From positions 96,483,104 to 96,547,103 of the forward strand of contig CM019823.1 in NCBI GenBank assembly GCA_009763385.1: 64,000 nucleotides of DNA, in the 5' to 3' direction. The notes beneath the pieces are model-generated. The model was not told the DNA's origin, made no database searches, and worked only from the letters and a program-made list of their open reading frames with translations. This document shows, in pieces, positions 32,454 to 43,590 of this stretch; position 1 is the stretch's first letter, and each line of letters starts with the position of its first letter. The DNA comes from Coix lacryma-jobi var. lacryma-jobi. Taxonomy: Eukaryota; Streptophyta; Magnoliopsida; Poales; Poaceae. The position numbers and the translations under genes are program-made.

Positions 32454-34506
32454 TGAAGGACCGAAAGTGCTACCAGAAAGCGACCAGAGGGGGGGGGGTG
32501 AATGGGAGCTTAAATTTCTTTTCAGAAACTAATAGCCTCTATCTTAGAAAATCAACCCCAAGAGCAAAACCGATGCGCGTGATGTCCACGACCCAAGAGA
32601 ATCGGTGGATGTTCCCTAGGAACACAGCGGGACACCACAAAAGCTTCCTCACCCAAGTTCACACAAGTCCACTAGTGACAGGATGGACTTTGGGTAACCT
32701 CACCCAAATTTAGGCTATTTTACAAAGCGGTAAGCCTGATTTCTGTAGAGCACAAAGTCGGAAATCCAACGCAAAAACCAGAAATCAAAACCGACAACGA
32801 ACGATCGAACTGCGGACGAAACTGCGCAAACTCAGCAGCATCAGACGCTGGCAGCGTCCGATGGCCAACCAACGGACGCGTCCGATGCAAACAGAGCAAA
32901 TCTGGAACCTTACTGCATAGGCATCGGACGCTGCTACAGTGAAACAGTAGCGTCTGATGCTCGATCTCCGGCGCGTCCGATGGCAACGGACGCTCCGATG
33001 GTCAGCGTCCGATGCTCCTTTAAAATCACGGTCAGGTGACACGTGGCAACGGACGCTCTGGTGTGACGAACTCGGCGTCCGATGCTCCTAGGTTCAGCAA
33101 CCGATGGTCCCGAAACAACGCTGTTCTTCCGCGAAATTCACCCGATCTCCTCCGAATCAAAAGCACTAAGGCCTAGACTTGGTATGAGGAGTTCCAAGGA
33201 TGTTAGTGAGCTATCCCAAAAGAATCATGGCTCGAACCTAACTCCAAATCAGTGAATTGGAAGAATCCGGGACTAAGGGAGCAAAACCGATCCAAAACAA
33301 AAATCGACCGATCTACTAGCTCGTGAGGTTAGAGGAGAATTCCTTCGGTGGAAAGAAGTACCTCACGATCTAGAATAACTTGGTTCAAACGGATTTGCAA
33401 GAGATGCACCGAGCAAAGAGATCGATCGACGGGAAAAACGTGGAGAAAAGCAACCCGCGAAGAACATGAACAAAACGCGAATCACAACCATGAATTTGCA
33501 ACCGTGTGGCTACCACACGCTACAATAGTGAGATTACGGTCTCACTTCCTCAAAATCTCACGGGCACAGAGGTATTGTTCTCTTCTCTGTGGATCTCAGG
33601 TTCGCTACAGCAGGGGAGAGGGAGAGCAGGAAAACCTAGAAGCAAAGAGCAAATGACTGAGATACTTTGGGAGGAGAGTGTCTCCCTCTACTTATCCTAA
33701 TTCTATTTCCTACTCTACCCCTCTCTAATTACAGAGCGAGCCAGCTAAACCCTAGGGTTATTCTGGGCCAACTCGATGGTAGGTGGATCCGACGGCCACG
33801 CCCGCACAACTGGTAGCATTGCCTTGACGCAACCTCACCGATTGCCGCCACGTGCCGCCACCGCTCCGCTCATCCTTTTCACGGACCTCGCCCCCAGTTT
33901 TGTGGCCGAAACCGGGAAACCAGGCCTTCACGTCCACCCCCGGTTTTGAGGCCCAAACCGGGAAACCAGCCGCCCATCGCCTGAGTTTTGTGGCCCAAAC
34001 TCAGAAACCCGCAGCGCCCAGGTTTTGAGGCCCAAACCTGGAAACCGTCCTTAGCCCGAGTTTTGTGGCCCAAACTCGGCAAACCCGCAGCATCCAGGTT
34101 TTGTGGCCCAAACCTGGAAACCGTCCACCTGATGGTTTTTCTCTGGCTCTACCACCAAACCGAAGCTGTAGAGGGGATGCACTGCCCGTGCACCCTGTCC
34201 ACCGACACGTGTCCCCAGGTCCTCGACCCGAGCAACACCATGTCCCGCAAGTCTTCGCTCGTCGCTGTCCTAGGCTGCCAGCCACCACAGCTGATCCTCA
34301 GGCCACCGGTCCCTCAGTCCACGCCTCACGTCCGCCCTTCACCGCTCCCGGTCTGTCGGCACGGCACGTCTCTACTTGACCTTCACCTTGCCCTCGATCA
34401 CTGTCTCTGTGCTCGACACCTACACAACACAATCCAAAGAACATGCGATCAAACCCGTTGACAATCACTCATCACTCGAGACTCGGCATACACCCATGTA
34501 TCCGCA
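32454..34506 (-). repeat. E4 5' LTR (2053 bp)
   Basis: On the minus strand it runs from TGCGGATACATG (34506) to TCGGTCCTTCA (32454). U3 palindromes lie at 33893-34118. The promoter position reads CTGTAATTAG. GCATCGGACGC/GCGTCCGATGC words occupy about 32840-33110, the class of the E3 5' LTR. Confidence 0.9.
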
Positions 34507-34753
34507 AGCTCACAACATGTATCAGTGATCAAGGAGAGCCTAAGCTACAAGCATCATCATATATCATCGAAGCATACACTAAACAAAGCATCAGTTCATT
34601 CTTAAGAATATAGACATGAAGCTTAAAAATGCAAGATGCTCATATGATGAAGACAGAATCAGAGTCAAAACAAAACCAAAAAGACTCAAGACCCAAAAAC
34701 AAAAAGGATCAGAAAGTCAATCTATGGTACATCAAGCAAACTGCTTCCCCCAT
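34507..34753 (-). other. E5 3' non-coding region, remnant
   Basis: On the minus strand it continues past the pol stop and matches the start of the E2/E3 3' regions (GATGATGCTTGTAGCTTAGG, GTTGTGAGCT). It ends abruptly at the E4 LTR. About 1.2 kb of 3' region and the polypurine tract expected beyond are absent. Confidence 0.8.
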
Positions 34754-37700
34754 CTAAAAAGGGAAACACACACCAAGCTCACCTCTCATCCTAGCAAAAG
34801 TTGATAGATCAAAAGGCTTGGTGAAAATATCCGCAACCTGGTTATGGGTGTCTACATGCCTAAGATCAATATCGCCTTTCTCATAGTGATCATGAAGAAA
34901 GTGAAAGCGAACATCGATGTGTTTGGTCTTGGAGTGAAGAACAGGATTCTTTGCTACACTAATGGCTGAAGTGTTGTCGCAAAGCAAAGGGACCCGACTG
35001 AAATCTAGACCAAAATCAAGCAATGTAGCAACCATCCATAAAAGCTGCGAAGCACAAGAAGTAGCGGCAACATACTCGGCTTCCGTAGTAGACTGGGCTA
35101 TGTTCGACTATTTGCGAGAAGACCACGAAACCAGTGAAGAGCCAAGAAACTGACAAGTCCCAGAAGTAGACTTACGCTCAAGCCGACAGCCGGCAAAATC
35201 CGCATCGGAATAACCACAAAGCGAAAGAGTCGAAGAAGAAGAGTACCAAAGTCCAAACTCAGGAGTGTATTGGAGGTACCTCATGATGCGCTTGACTGCT
35301 TGCTTGTGGGAAGTCCGAGGGGACGCCTGAAAGCGAGCGCACAGACACACAGAAAACTGTATGTCCGGCCTCGTTGCCGTCAGGTACAGGAGCGAGCCGA
35401 TCATGCTCCTGTACTCCTTCTCGTCAACAGTCTCTCCATCCTGGTCCGCGTCCATCATAGCAGTCGTCGCCAAGGGCATCGTAAGAGGCTTGGCCTCGCC
35501 CATGTCGAACTTCTTCATGATGTCCTTCGTGTACTTGCCTTGATGCACGAACGTCCCATCTCGGGTTTGCTTGATTTGCAACCTGAGGAAGAAGGTCAAC
35601 TCACCCATCATACTCATCTCAAACTCCCTGCTCATAGTATCTGCAAACTTCACAACAAGCGCGTGAGAAGAGCCACCAAAGATGATATCATCCACGTAAA
35701 TCTGGACTAACAAAGTATCATTGCCTTGCTTGAGGAGAAACAAAGTTCTATCGACCCGCCCCATTTTAAAACCCTTGGAGAGTAAAAAGGTTTTCAAACG
35801 ATCATACCATGCTCTCGGGGCTTGTTTCAAACCATACAAAGCTTTTGAAAGTTTATAAACATGGTTTGGAAACTTAGGATCCTCGAAACCCGGGGGTTGC
35901 CTAACATAAACCTCTTCCTCTATATATCCATTCAAGAAGGCACTCTTGACATCCATCTGGTAAAGCTTAAAACCCTTCAAAGCAGCAAAGGCTAGAAGCA
36001 TTCTAATGGCTTCTAAACGGGCTACAGGGTCAAAGGTTTACTCATAGTCTATCCCCTCTTTCTGGCAGAAACCCTGGGCTACTAGCCTAGCCTTGTTCCT
36101 CACTACCATCCCATCCTCACCCTCTTTGTTTTTGAAAACCCATTTGGTACCTATAGGGTGGCATTCTGGTGCAGGTGGAACTAGGGTCCAAACTTGGTTT
36201 CGCTCAAAGTTTTCTAACTCCTCATGCATGGCATTAACCCAGTTAGGATCAGAAAGTGCGTGTCCAACATCTTTGGGCTCAAAAGAAGCAACAAATGCAG
36301 AATGAGCAAAGTGAGAGATCTCATACGCTCGCGACCGCGTGACTCACTGGTCGATGCCGCCGATCATCTGACACGGGGGGTGAACTTGCTGAACGCTCTG
36401 GGGCGCTTGCCTCGCTGAAGTTGCGTCTCCCTCGCCAGATGTTGTCGCTCCCTCAGGTGCAGCGGGTGCTCGCTGGAGAGGTGGCTCAAGAGGACCCCAT
36501 GAAGAAGATGTCATGGGATCAGGTCCTCGAGCTGAAGTAGTCGTCGCAGGGTCGACGGGGGCAGCAAGTGGAGTTGGCTCGGGATCACCCCAATCGGCAT
36601 TCTCCTGCTCCTCCTCCACAAAGATGGTCTCTCCCAGCTCCTGTTCTCCTGCAACATCCAAAGCAGAAGAAACACAAGGCATAGTCTCGTCGAATGTGAC
36701 CTCACAGGTCTCCACTATCCGGTTAGTCTCCAGGTTAAGAACTCGATAAGCACGTGAGTAAGAAGCATAACCAAGAAACACCCCATCAGCAGAGTGAGAT
36801 TCAAATTTGTCCAAATTACTTTGCTTCAGGATAAAGCACTTGCACCCAAACACGCGAAAATGAGACACCTTGGGTACCCGACCAAAACGCAACTCATAAG
36901 ATGTTTTCTTCATGAAAGCCCGAAGAAAGATGCGATTTGAAACATGGCAAGCGGTGTTGATCGCCTCGGCCCAAAAACGCCTAGGAGTCCTATGCTCATC
37001 GAGCATCGTCCTGGCCATCTCAACAAGGGTCCGGTTCTTGCGCTCAACAACACCGTTCTGTTAGGGGACATAAGGAGAAGAAAACTGATGCTCGATTCCA
37101 TTAGAAGAACAGAAAGAGGCAAACAGAGAGTTATCAAACTCAGTACCATTATCGCTACGAATAGCTCTAATGGTATCAGGGGGAAACACAGTTTTCAACC
37201 TCAAAATCAAATCGTGAGCAAAAGAAAAAACTTCATCCTTACCCTCCGTAAAGAACACCCAAGAGTACCTCGAAAAATCGTCAACGATCACTAGAACGTA
37301 CCACTTCCCACCCACTGAGCAAACCCGAGCTGGACCAACTGTGTCCATGTGTAAGAGCTCGCCGGGTTGCTTTGTCATCACCTGATTAACAGGTGGGTGA
37401 GAAGCAGCAACCATCTTCCCGTGACGACAAGGATGGCAAACAAGGTCCTTCTGAAACTTAAGCTTGGGCAATCCTTGGATTAGGCCAAGTGAGCTAAGTC
37501 TTGCAAGCAAGTCAAAACTCAAGTGACCGAGCCTCCTATGCCACTTCCACAAATCAGAAGAAGGACCAGCCATCAAACATCTAGCAGAGCCGAAAGAATG
37601 AGAAAAATCGGCTTTGAAAACACGGCCAAAAGGGACGATCCGACAAACAAGATCTCCCCGAGGGTCTAAAACACGACTCAGACCCTTCTTAAAACGCACT

Positions 37701-37966
37701 TCACAATCATCCTCAAGAAGTTGCGAAACAGAAAGCAAATTGTAATGCAAGTTAGAAACCAAAGCAACATCCTTAAGAACAAAGTTCTCATTGAGCCGAA
37801 TAGCTCCATGAGAAACAACCGTACCTCTACTATTGTCCCCGAAAGTGATGTACTCCTTGTGCATCACGGGGCTAAGGCTGGAGAACCATTCCTTCTTTTT
37901 GGTCATGTGGCGCGAACACCCGGAATCCATGAGCCACATGTTCTCCAACCGAAGTTCATGCATCAA
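34754..37966 (-). pseudogene. pol: E5 pol (several nonsense codons)
   Basis: One minus-strand frame: protease motif LMDSGCSRHMT; GAG-pre-integrase (WHRRLGHLSFD, CHPCRHGK); integrase (IVDDFSRYSW, RSDNGTEF, NGVVERKNRTL); acidic/proline hinge; RT (KSAFLNGYIEEE, YVDDIIFGG); RNase H (GYSDADFAG, TTEAEY); end GVCFPF. Stops at about 37061, 36344, 36038 and 35108 interrupt it without any frameshift. Three of the four are C-to-T type (CAA or CAG or CGA origins by comparison with relatives). The pol ATG at 37963-37961 overlaps the gag stop as TGATG. It is a family related to but distinct from E2-E4. Confidence 0.93.
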
Positions 37967-40415
37967 TAGAAAGGCAGGATGTGAGTGTATGACACAACAT
38001 TGAGGTTAGTATACTGAGAAGGATACCAGTGCTGTGTCATAGGTCCAGAAAAAGTGTTAGAAGCAACACCAAACTGTCCTCATCCCATGGGTGGATAGCG
38101 ATCACCACCAAACTGAAAAGGTGGTCCGTTATGGAACGGAAAACCTCCAAACTCACCACTATGTCCCATCTGAGCAAAGCGATCACCACCATATGGAAAA
38201 GGTGGTCCGCTATGGGACTGAGCAGCAAAGCCTCTTACACTTGGCTCACGGTCGTATTGAGGACGACCAGAACCGCGACGGGTACGGCCACCACCCCATG
38301 GTCTAGCTGCCTAGGGCCTAGCTACCTGAGGGGGTGCACCTCGAGGCCTAGCGCCCTCCCTCTGAACTCCCCGACCTTGCACACCATGGAGAGGGTAGTG
38401 CCTGGCCTGGTTGTTCAGCTCTAACTCCTTCCTAGCGTCTCTCTTCATCCGAAAGCAAAACTCAGCTAGGTGACCCTCACGGTGACAGTACTCGCACTCG
38501 AACCTCACCACTCTCTTGGGTTGTTGGTTCCTTGGGTTGCGAGGGTTGTTCATTCTGGCTGGCTGCTTGCCTCTCGAAAGGGGATCACTAGAGACGTCAG
38601 GAAGGGTGTCAAGTGTGTTCCTAAGTTGGTTAGGTTTGGGAACCCACACTTGCTTGCGAGGTGGAGCCTTGGGAGGTTCATCAAGGATTCCATCCTTGGT
38701 GATAGGCTTGGGAGGCTCAGGTGGGGTGATCTTGGTAAGCTTAGGGATAGCAGATGGCTTCTCACTAGTGTCCACTCCACTAAACTCACCGATCTTGCCA
38801 AAGCTACTAGCGCCCTTCCCACCTGAAGCAAAGCCTACTCCCGAGCAATCAGTTCCCCTCTTGAACTGACTGATCATCATGCCCAACTATGGCTCACTGC
38901 ATGACACCCAACTCAGGATGGACTGGAGGTATGTGTTTTCCTCCCCAGTTTGCATCCTGTCATGTCGATAGTTGGCAATCTCAGGCTCCAACCCCAAGCA
39001 TCGCTCACATGGAGCGGACAAGGTGCTAACTGAGCTGGCCTTCATGGCTTCAGCATGCTTGGCACTAACTTCTGCCAGCTCAGTTCGCAAGCTAGGACAG
39101 AGCTTGCACGCACCCAGCAAAGAAGACCTTTCCTTCACTTCCTATAGCTCCTTCTTCAGGGAGAGACACTCTTTGCAATCACCCACCAAGTCTAGCCTAC
39201 TCTCCAGCTCATCATACACTTCAATCAAAGAGGCATACTTGGTTTGCAAGGTGGCAAAGTTTGTCATATGCATCGTATACTCCTCACACTCCTCCGCATC
39301 GGTCACCTTCACCTCAGACCTAGCGAACTCAAGCTCCATAAGCGCCTCATTCATCTAAGCCTTAAACTCGTTGCACTCGCGGATAGCTCGCTTGAGTTGC
39401 TTGTCCTGACCGAGAACTATGTCGACAAGAGAATCACGCTCACCGGTAAGACGATCAACAAGAGAAGAGGTTGATACCTCGGAAGCGTCGTCGTTGTCGT
39501 CATCGTCGTCGTCGGTGTCGGCGTCCTTTGCTTGGCACTTGAGATCCTCTTCGTCCAAGGACATGGTGCAGAGGCCCTTGGAGGAGTGGCCGAAGAAGCA
39601 GAGTCGGTTGAAGCGTTCTTCTGTCTTGTGCTCGGACCCATCGTCACTGGAGTCGCCGTCGGAGGTCTTCTCGCCATCACTGATGGTGGCGAGGAAGGCA
39701 CGCCGACCGGCATCAAATGCCTTCTCCATGTCCTCTCGGCGATAGCTGCCCTTCTTCTTCTTCCCGGCCTTGTTCTCCGGCTTGCCCTTGCGCCTGGAGT
39801 TGCGGTTCTTGTCGGGGAAGTTCTTGTCGTTCTTGGGACAGTTCGCCATGAAGTGGTCTAGATCACCACACTTGTAGCAGCCCTCGTGTGCGCCACCACA
39901 CCGGCGATTCAAGCGGTTGTTGTGAAACCGCGAGAACCGGGTGATGACGAGGGCGAGCTCGTCGTCTCCAAATGCCTCCAACTGCTCCTCCGTGACTGTA
40001 AGCAAAGAAGACAAAGAAAACTAAGGAGGTGAAGCGTCAGCAGAGAAAGTCGATCCACCTGTGCCTGAGACCAAAGCCATGGAATGTGAAGATGGGTTCT
40101 TCAGCTTGGCCTGAGTCAGGTGATCGATCTCGGTGGACTTGAGCTTGCTGAACAGCTCGTCCACGGTGAGGGTGTCATAAGATGGAGACTCTATGATGGT
40201 CGGCACCTTCACCTCCCAAACCCTCCGATCCAGGGCATATAGCAACTTGAGAGCCCTCTCATGATCGTCATAGGGTAGGTTAGCCCGATTGGCACACATC
40301 TTGTTCACAATCGTATGGAAACGAGCGAACATGGCGTCAATCGTCTCTCCCTCCAACTGAACAAAGTTCTCGTACTCGCGCTTGTACGTCTCAAAGAGTC
40401 TGGTCTTGACCTGAG
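37963..40415 (-). pseudogene. gag: E5 gag, C-terminal part
   Basis: It continues the gag begun at 58506, resuming exactly at TAQVKTRLFETYKREYENF, split here as QVKTRLFETYKREY. The knuckle CYKCGDLDHFMANC is near 39880. Then come a K-rich and an acidic D-rich linker, a coiled coil with GACKLC and YCHREGHLAEFC-type cysteine pairs, and a G/F/R-rich tail ending PFY. Stops at about 40021, 39355, 39139, 38887 and 38308 break it. Without E6 it would join the first part in one frame, since the 5-bp duplication is the only extra sequence. Confidence 0.9.
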
Positions 40416-40420
40416 CGGTC
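40416..40420. repeat. E6 target site duplication, left copy (CGGTC)
   Basis: CGGTC precedes the E6 end TGAGAACATATATG and recurs at 58206-58210 after GGTCCTTCA. E5 gag reads straight through when E6 and one copy are left out. Confidence 0.95.
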
Positions 40421-41249
40421 TGAGAACATATATGATGAATGATTGACATTGATGAGGAAGGTTTGAGGCTTTTCCCGGTTGAGTCATTATCTCGCTATGT
40501 GCTTAATGCTTATGACTAACCGGTGGCGTTGAGTTGTGGTGTTTCATGTGTTGGTGTGCGTGTGTAACATGTGCCTCTTGGCTGTGTTGATGTGCAGGTG
40601 TTGAGCTCAGATACAGTGGTCGATGGCGAGGTGAAGGTCAAGTAGAGACGTGTCGTGCTGACGGACCAGGAACGGTGAAGGATGGGCATGCCGTGCGGCG
40701 GACGTGCCATGCCGATGTACCTAGAGCGGTGAAGGGCAGACGTGAGGCTTGGACCGACGGACCGAGAGGCCGGAGGACCAGCTGTGGTAGCTGGCACGTG
40801 GCATCGACGAGCGAGAGCACATGGGGATGTGTGGTGCATCAGCCGAGTCGGGACAAAGACGATGGCGTCGTGGCACTTGGCGAGAGGTCGGACACGGGCT
40901 TGCGTGCGGCGCAAGTGCCGTCGGCCGAGTCAAGAAGGAAGGCAAAGGCGTTGTGCCCGGCGTGGAGGCTGGACATGCATCGGCATCGGTGCCGGTGGTC
41001 GGGGTGTGCGAACCACATCCCGTCTATGGCGCGGGTTCGGTAGCTGAGCCCCAAAAGGCTACCTTCGACGGTTTCCGAGTTTGGGCCTCAAAACTCGGGT
41101 GGCCGGTTTCTGAGTTTGGGCCTCAAAACTCGGGATGGACGGTTTCCAGGTTTGGGCCTCAAAACCTGGGCTGGCGGGTTTTCGAGTTTGGGCCTCAAAA
41201 CTCGGGGTGGACGGTTTCCAGGTTTGGGCCTCAAAACCTGGGCTGGCAG
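40421..41249 (+). repeat. E6 5' LTR, left part
   Basis: It starts TGAGAACATATATG and matches the 3' LTR (54927 onward) up to GGGCTGGCAGG, where E7 begins at 41251. It includes five U3 palindrome units (41075-41242). About 1.55 kb that follows in the 3' LTR (56512-58059) is missing here; the LTR resumes after E7 at 49068. Confidence 0.9.
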
Positions 41250-41250
41250 G

Positions 41251-42504
41251 TGTTGGTATAAATTAACGCACACTCTACTTTATCCGCAAGCGCACAGATA
41301 AAATCTACCGATGTAGCACTTAACCGGAGTAACCCAGTTTTAATATCGAACCCAAAGGAACAGATAGTGATGGGTCTCAAGTGTATAACCCCTGAGTAAC
41401 TAACAAGGACGGAGAAGCTAAAAGTATAGAGGGGATCACTAAGGTTATCTATATCCAACTTAAGAGTGATATGTTTATATTATTCTTATTGGGGAAGTTG
41501 CCATAAAAGGTCACAAACAGAGTATGATTCTTTTATGCAAATGTATAATCCTACCGAGGCTACACACGGGTAAGTGGACTATAGAAGAATCAACAAGGCT
41601 ATAAGAGTCACCCTTGCGAACTACCACTGCTACCGGCGTTATAGGAGGTAAATATGAGCTATCAAGTCTAAGCACCACGCTTACACTATCCAACTACTCC
41701 AACTCTAGAGCGACTAGAATTAAAGTACTCAAAAGAGAGTCATAAACCTTAAGAACAATAAGAACAATAGCTCAATCTTAAATATAGATGTCGATTACCG
41801 AAACAATCGTTGAAGCAAGTCGATGAAGAACTTGAGTCCACAGGTACAAGATGAAGAAGTTGATCCGACAGGCCGGAGCTTCTTCTTGATCTCTTCCTCT
41901 CTCTCTCTCTCTTCTAGTTCTAGAATATGACTAGGCTCTAATCCTACTAGAGGGATATCTAGTCTTCTACTTGAAAGCTAACTCCTGAAGTCTCTTCAAG
42001 GGTTTCTAATTGAACTGTAGTCTTCTGAAGAGGGACCTTCTGTCTGACCTGGGGCCTGGGGGTCTGTTTATATAGCCCTAAGGGATCAACCACGACCGTT
42101 AGATCAAACCGACTTCGCGTAGGGCTGAGATTGATCCTCAAAGGCGGTAGAAGTAGCTTGCAGAAGACGGAAGCCAGAGGGGCCAGGGGGAGACCGACCG
42201 GTGGGCCCAGGGGACCGGTCGGTCCCACCTGGAAGTGGATTGGGGTGCCCTTCCTCGGGGTGTCTCTACGTGATCTCTGGAGTCTTCTGGAAGGTTCCTG
42301 ACTTGGCGAAAGCGTTATCTCCCATCGGTTTCCTTCTAGGGAAGGAATCGAGGGTTGTTTCCTGGTTTAGTCCCTGCGGATTCACAATTCACCAAAACTC
42401 ATGGAATTTGTTAGTTTTAATCCCTATACTAAGGTGGAGTTTATGTATTCATCCATTTTCATGCTTAATTGACCTTTAATAATAAGAGTTAATTAGTGTC
42501 AACA
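41251..42504 (-). repeat. E7 3' LTR (1254 bp)
   Basis: Its tips TGTTG and CAACA form the inverted repeat. It contains a CT dinucleotide run near 41902-41921 (longer in the other LTR) and a strong palindrome at 42183-42232 with inner arms GACCGACCGGT and ACCGGTCGGTC. Confidence 0.9.
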
Positions 42505-43590
42505 AGCTCCCCCACACTTAGACTTTTACTCGTCCTCGATAAAAGGTTAGATCACAAAATACCAAACATTAAATCTTTCCGTGTTTACCATGAAACCTTG
42601 AGAAGTTTGGAGAATAGAATAGTTGAAACAGACCACCCTTTCCTTTTTAGTATAAGACATTGGAGTTTTTGAAATTTCTGAAACAAGTCATAGCTTTCCT
42701 TCTCCTTTTGTAGCATTTCAATTCCTTACCAAAACATTTGACTTATGAAGAGCAGTTTTATGTTACTAAGTCAATGGAGAAGAATACTATACTCTTAGAT
42801 CAAGACATTAATCTTTTAAACTTTGTCACTCTTACTGGTATATTGCAATTAGAGGGACCATGGGCTATCTTCTCTTTTTTTTCTTTATCATAATACTTTT
42901 TCTATTATATATATTTATATTTTTTTAAGAGGTATGTCGGACACTTGTCCGTTTTTCTTTCCTCATATTTCATACTTTTGCATAGCCCATGCCTCTAATA
43001 CAATACTACTTCGGAAGAGTGAATCTTTCTTTTATTTGCAAGGGTCTCGATCTTTAGAGCATAATAAATTTCTCAACAAAGAACTTAGTATTAAAGTAAA
43101 CAATAATTGATTGATTATAAATGACTTTGGCAGGAAACTTATTTACTACAAAGGAGAAGTGTGCTAATCTCTTTTTAACTTTGTAAGTAAAGTTCTCCAA
43201 TGCTCATACTATAAGAATTGAGTTCCCATTATTCTTCTATCATATTCCACAACAACTCTAGATAGTATAGGTTTCTTAAATATATCAAAACAGGTCTTTT
43301 CAGAAAGGGTGTTGTGAGATTCTATACCATGAGCATGTCAAAATATTCTTTTCGTTTTTAAAGTGCATGAACTGCGAGAATATGGTTTTAATTTGAACAG
43401 AAGCTTGAACATCAGAAATTAGAGTGTAGTAGTTGCGTACTGATCCGTGGACGAAAGAGGAGGCAAGAGGGGTCAGCCCCTGACCGACCGGTGGGGTCCA
43501 CCAACCGGTCGGTTGGGCTTAGGGCCCAACCGTGGCCCACGTCGTGGTGCGTGATCTTGGTAATGATATCTTCTGTTCTATGTGGCTTTC
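42505..43590 (-). other. E7 3' non-coding region
   Basis: AT-rich and without coding capacity that I can see. On the minus strand it ends with the polypurine tract (plus strand AGCTCCCCCACACTTA, 42505-42520). A second CCGACCGGT ... ACCGGTCGG palindrome lies at about 43482-43515, echoing the one in the LTR. Confidence 0.6.

Larger units (their letters stand above)
29810..34506 (-). mobile_element. E4: 5' half of a minus-strand Copia element
   Basis: It holds the 5' LTR (32454-34506), primer site (32437-32451) and gag (32390 down to 29810), in the E2/E3 family. The right flank AGCTC (34507-34511) lies in the E5 3' non-coding region and should be one copy of its target duplication. The left side is cut at gag residue motif QHWYSSY by the E3 3' LTR. 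Pol and the 3' LTR are missing, which the recombination proposed for E3 explains. Confidence 0.88.

Noticed and set aside
41898..41922. CT microsatellite as an independent feature
   Set aside because: It is part of the E7 LTR and recurs at the same place in the other LTR (48770-48790), differing only in repeat number.
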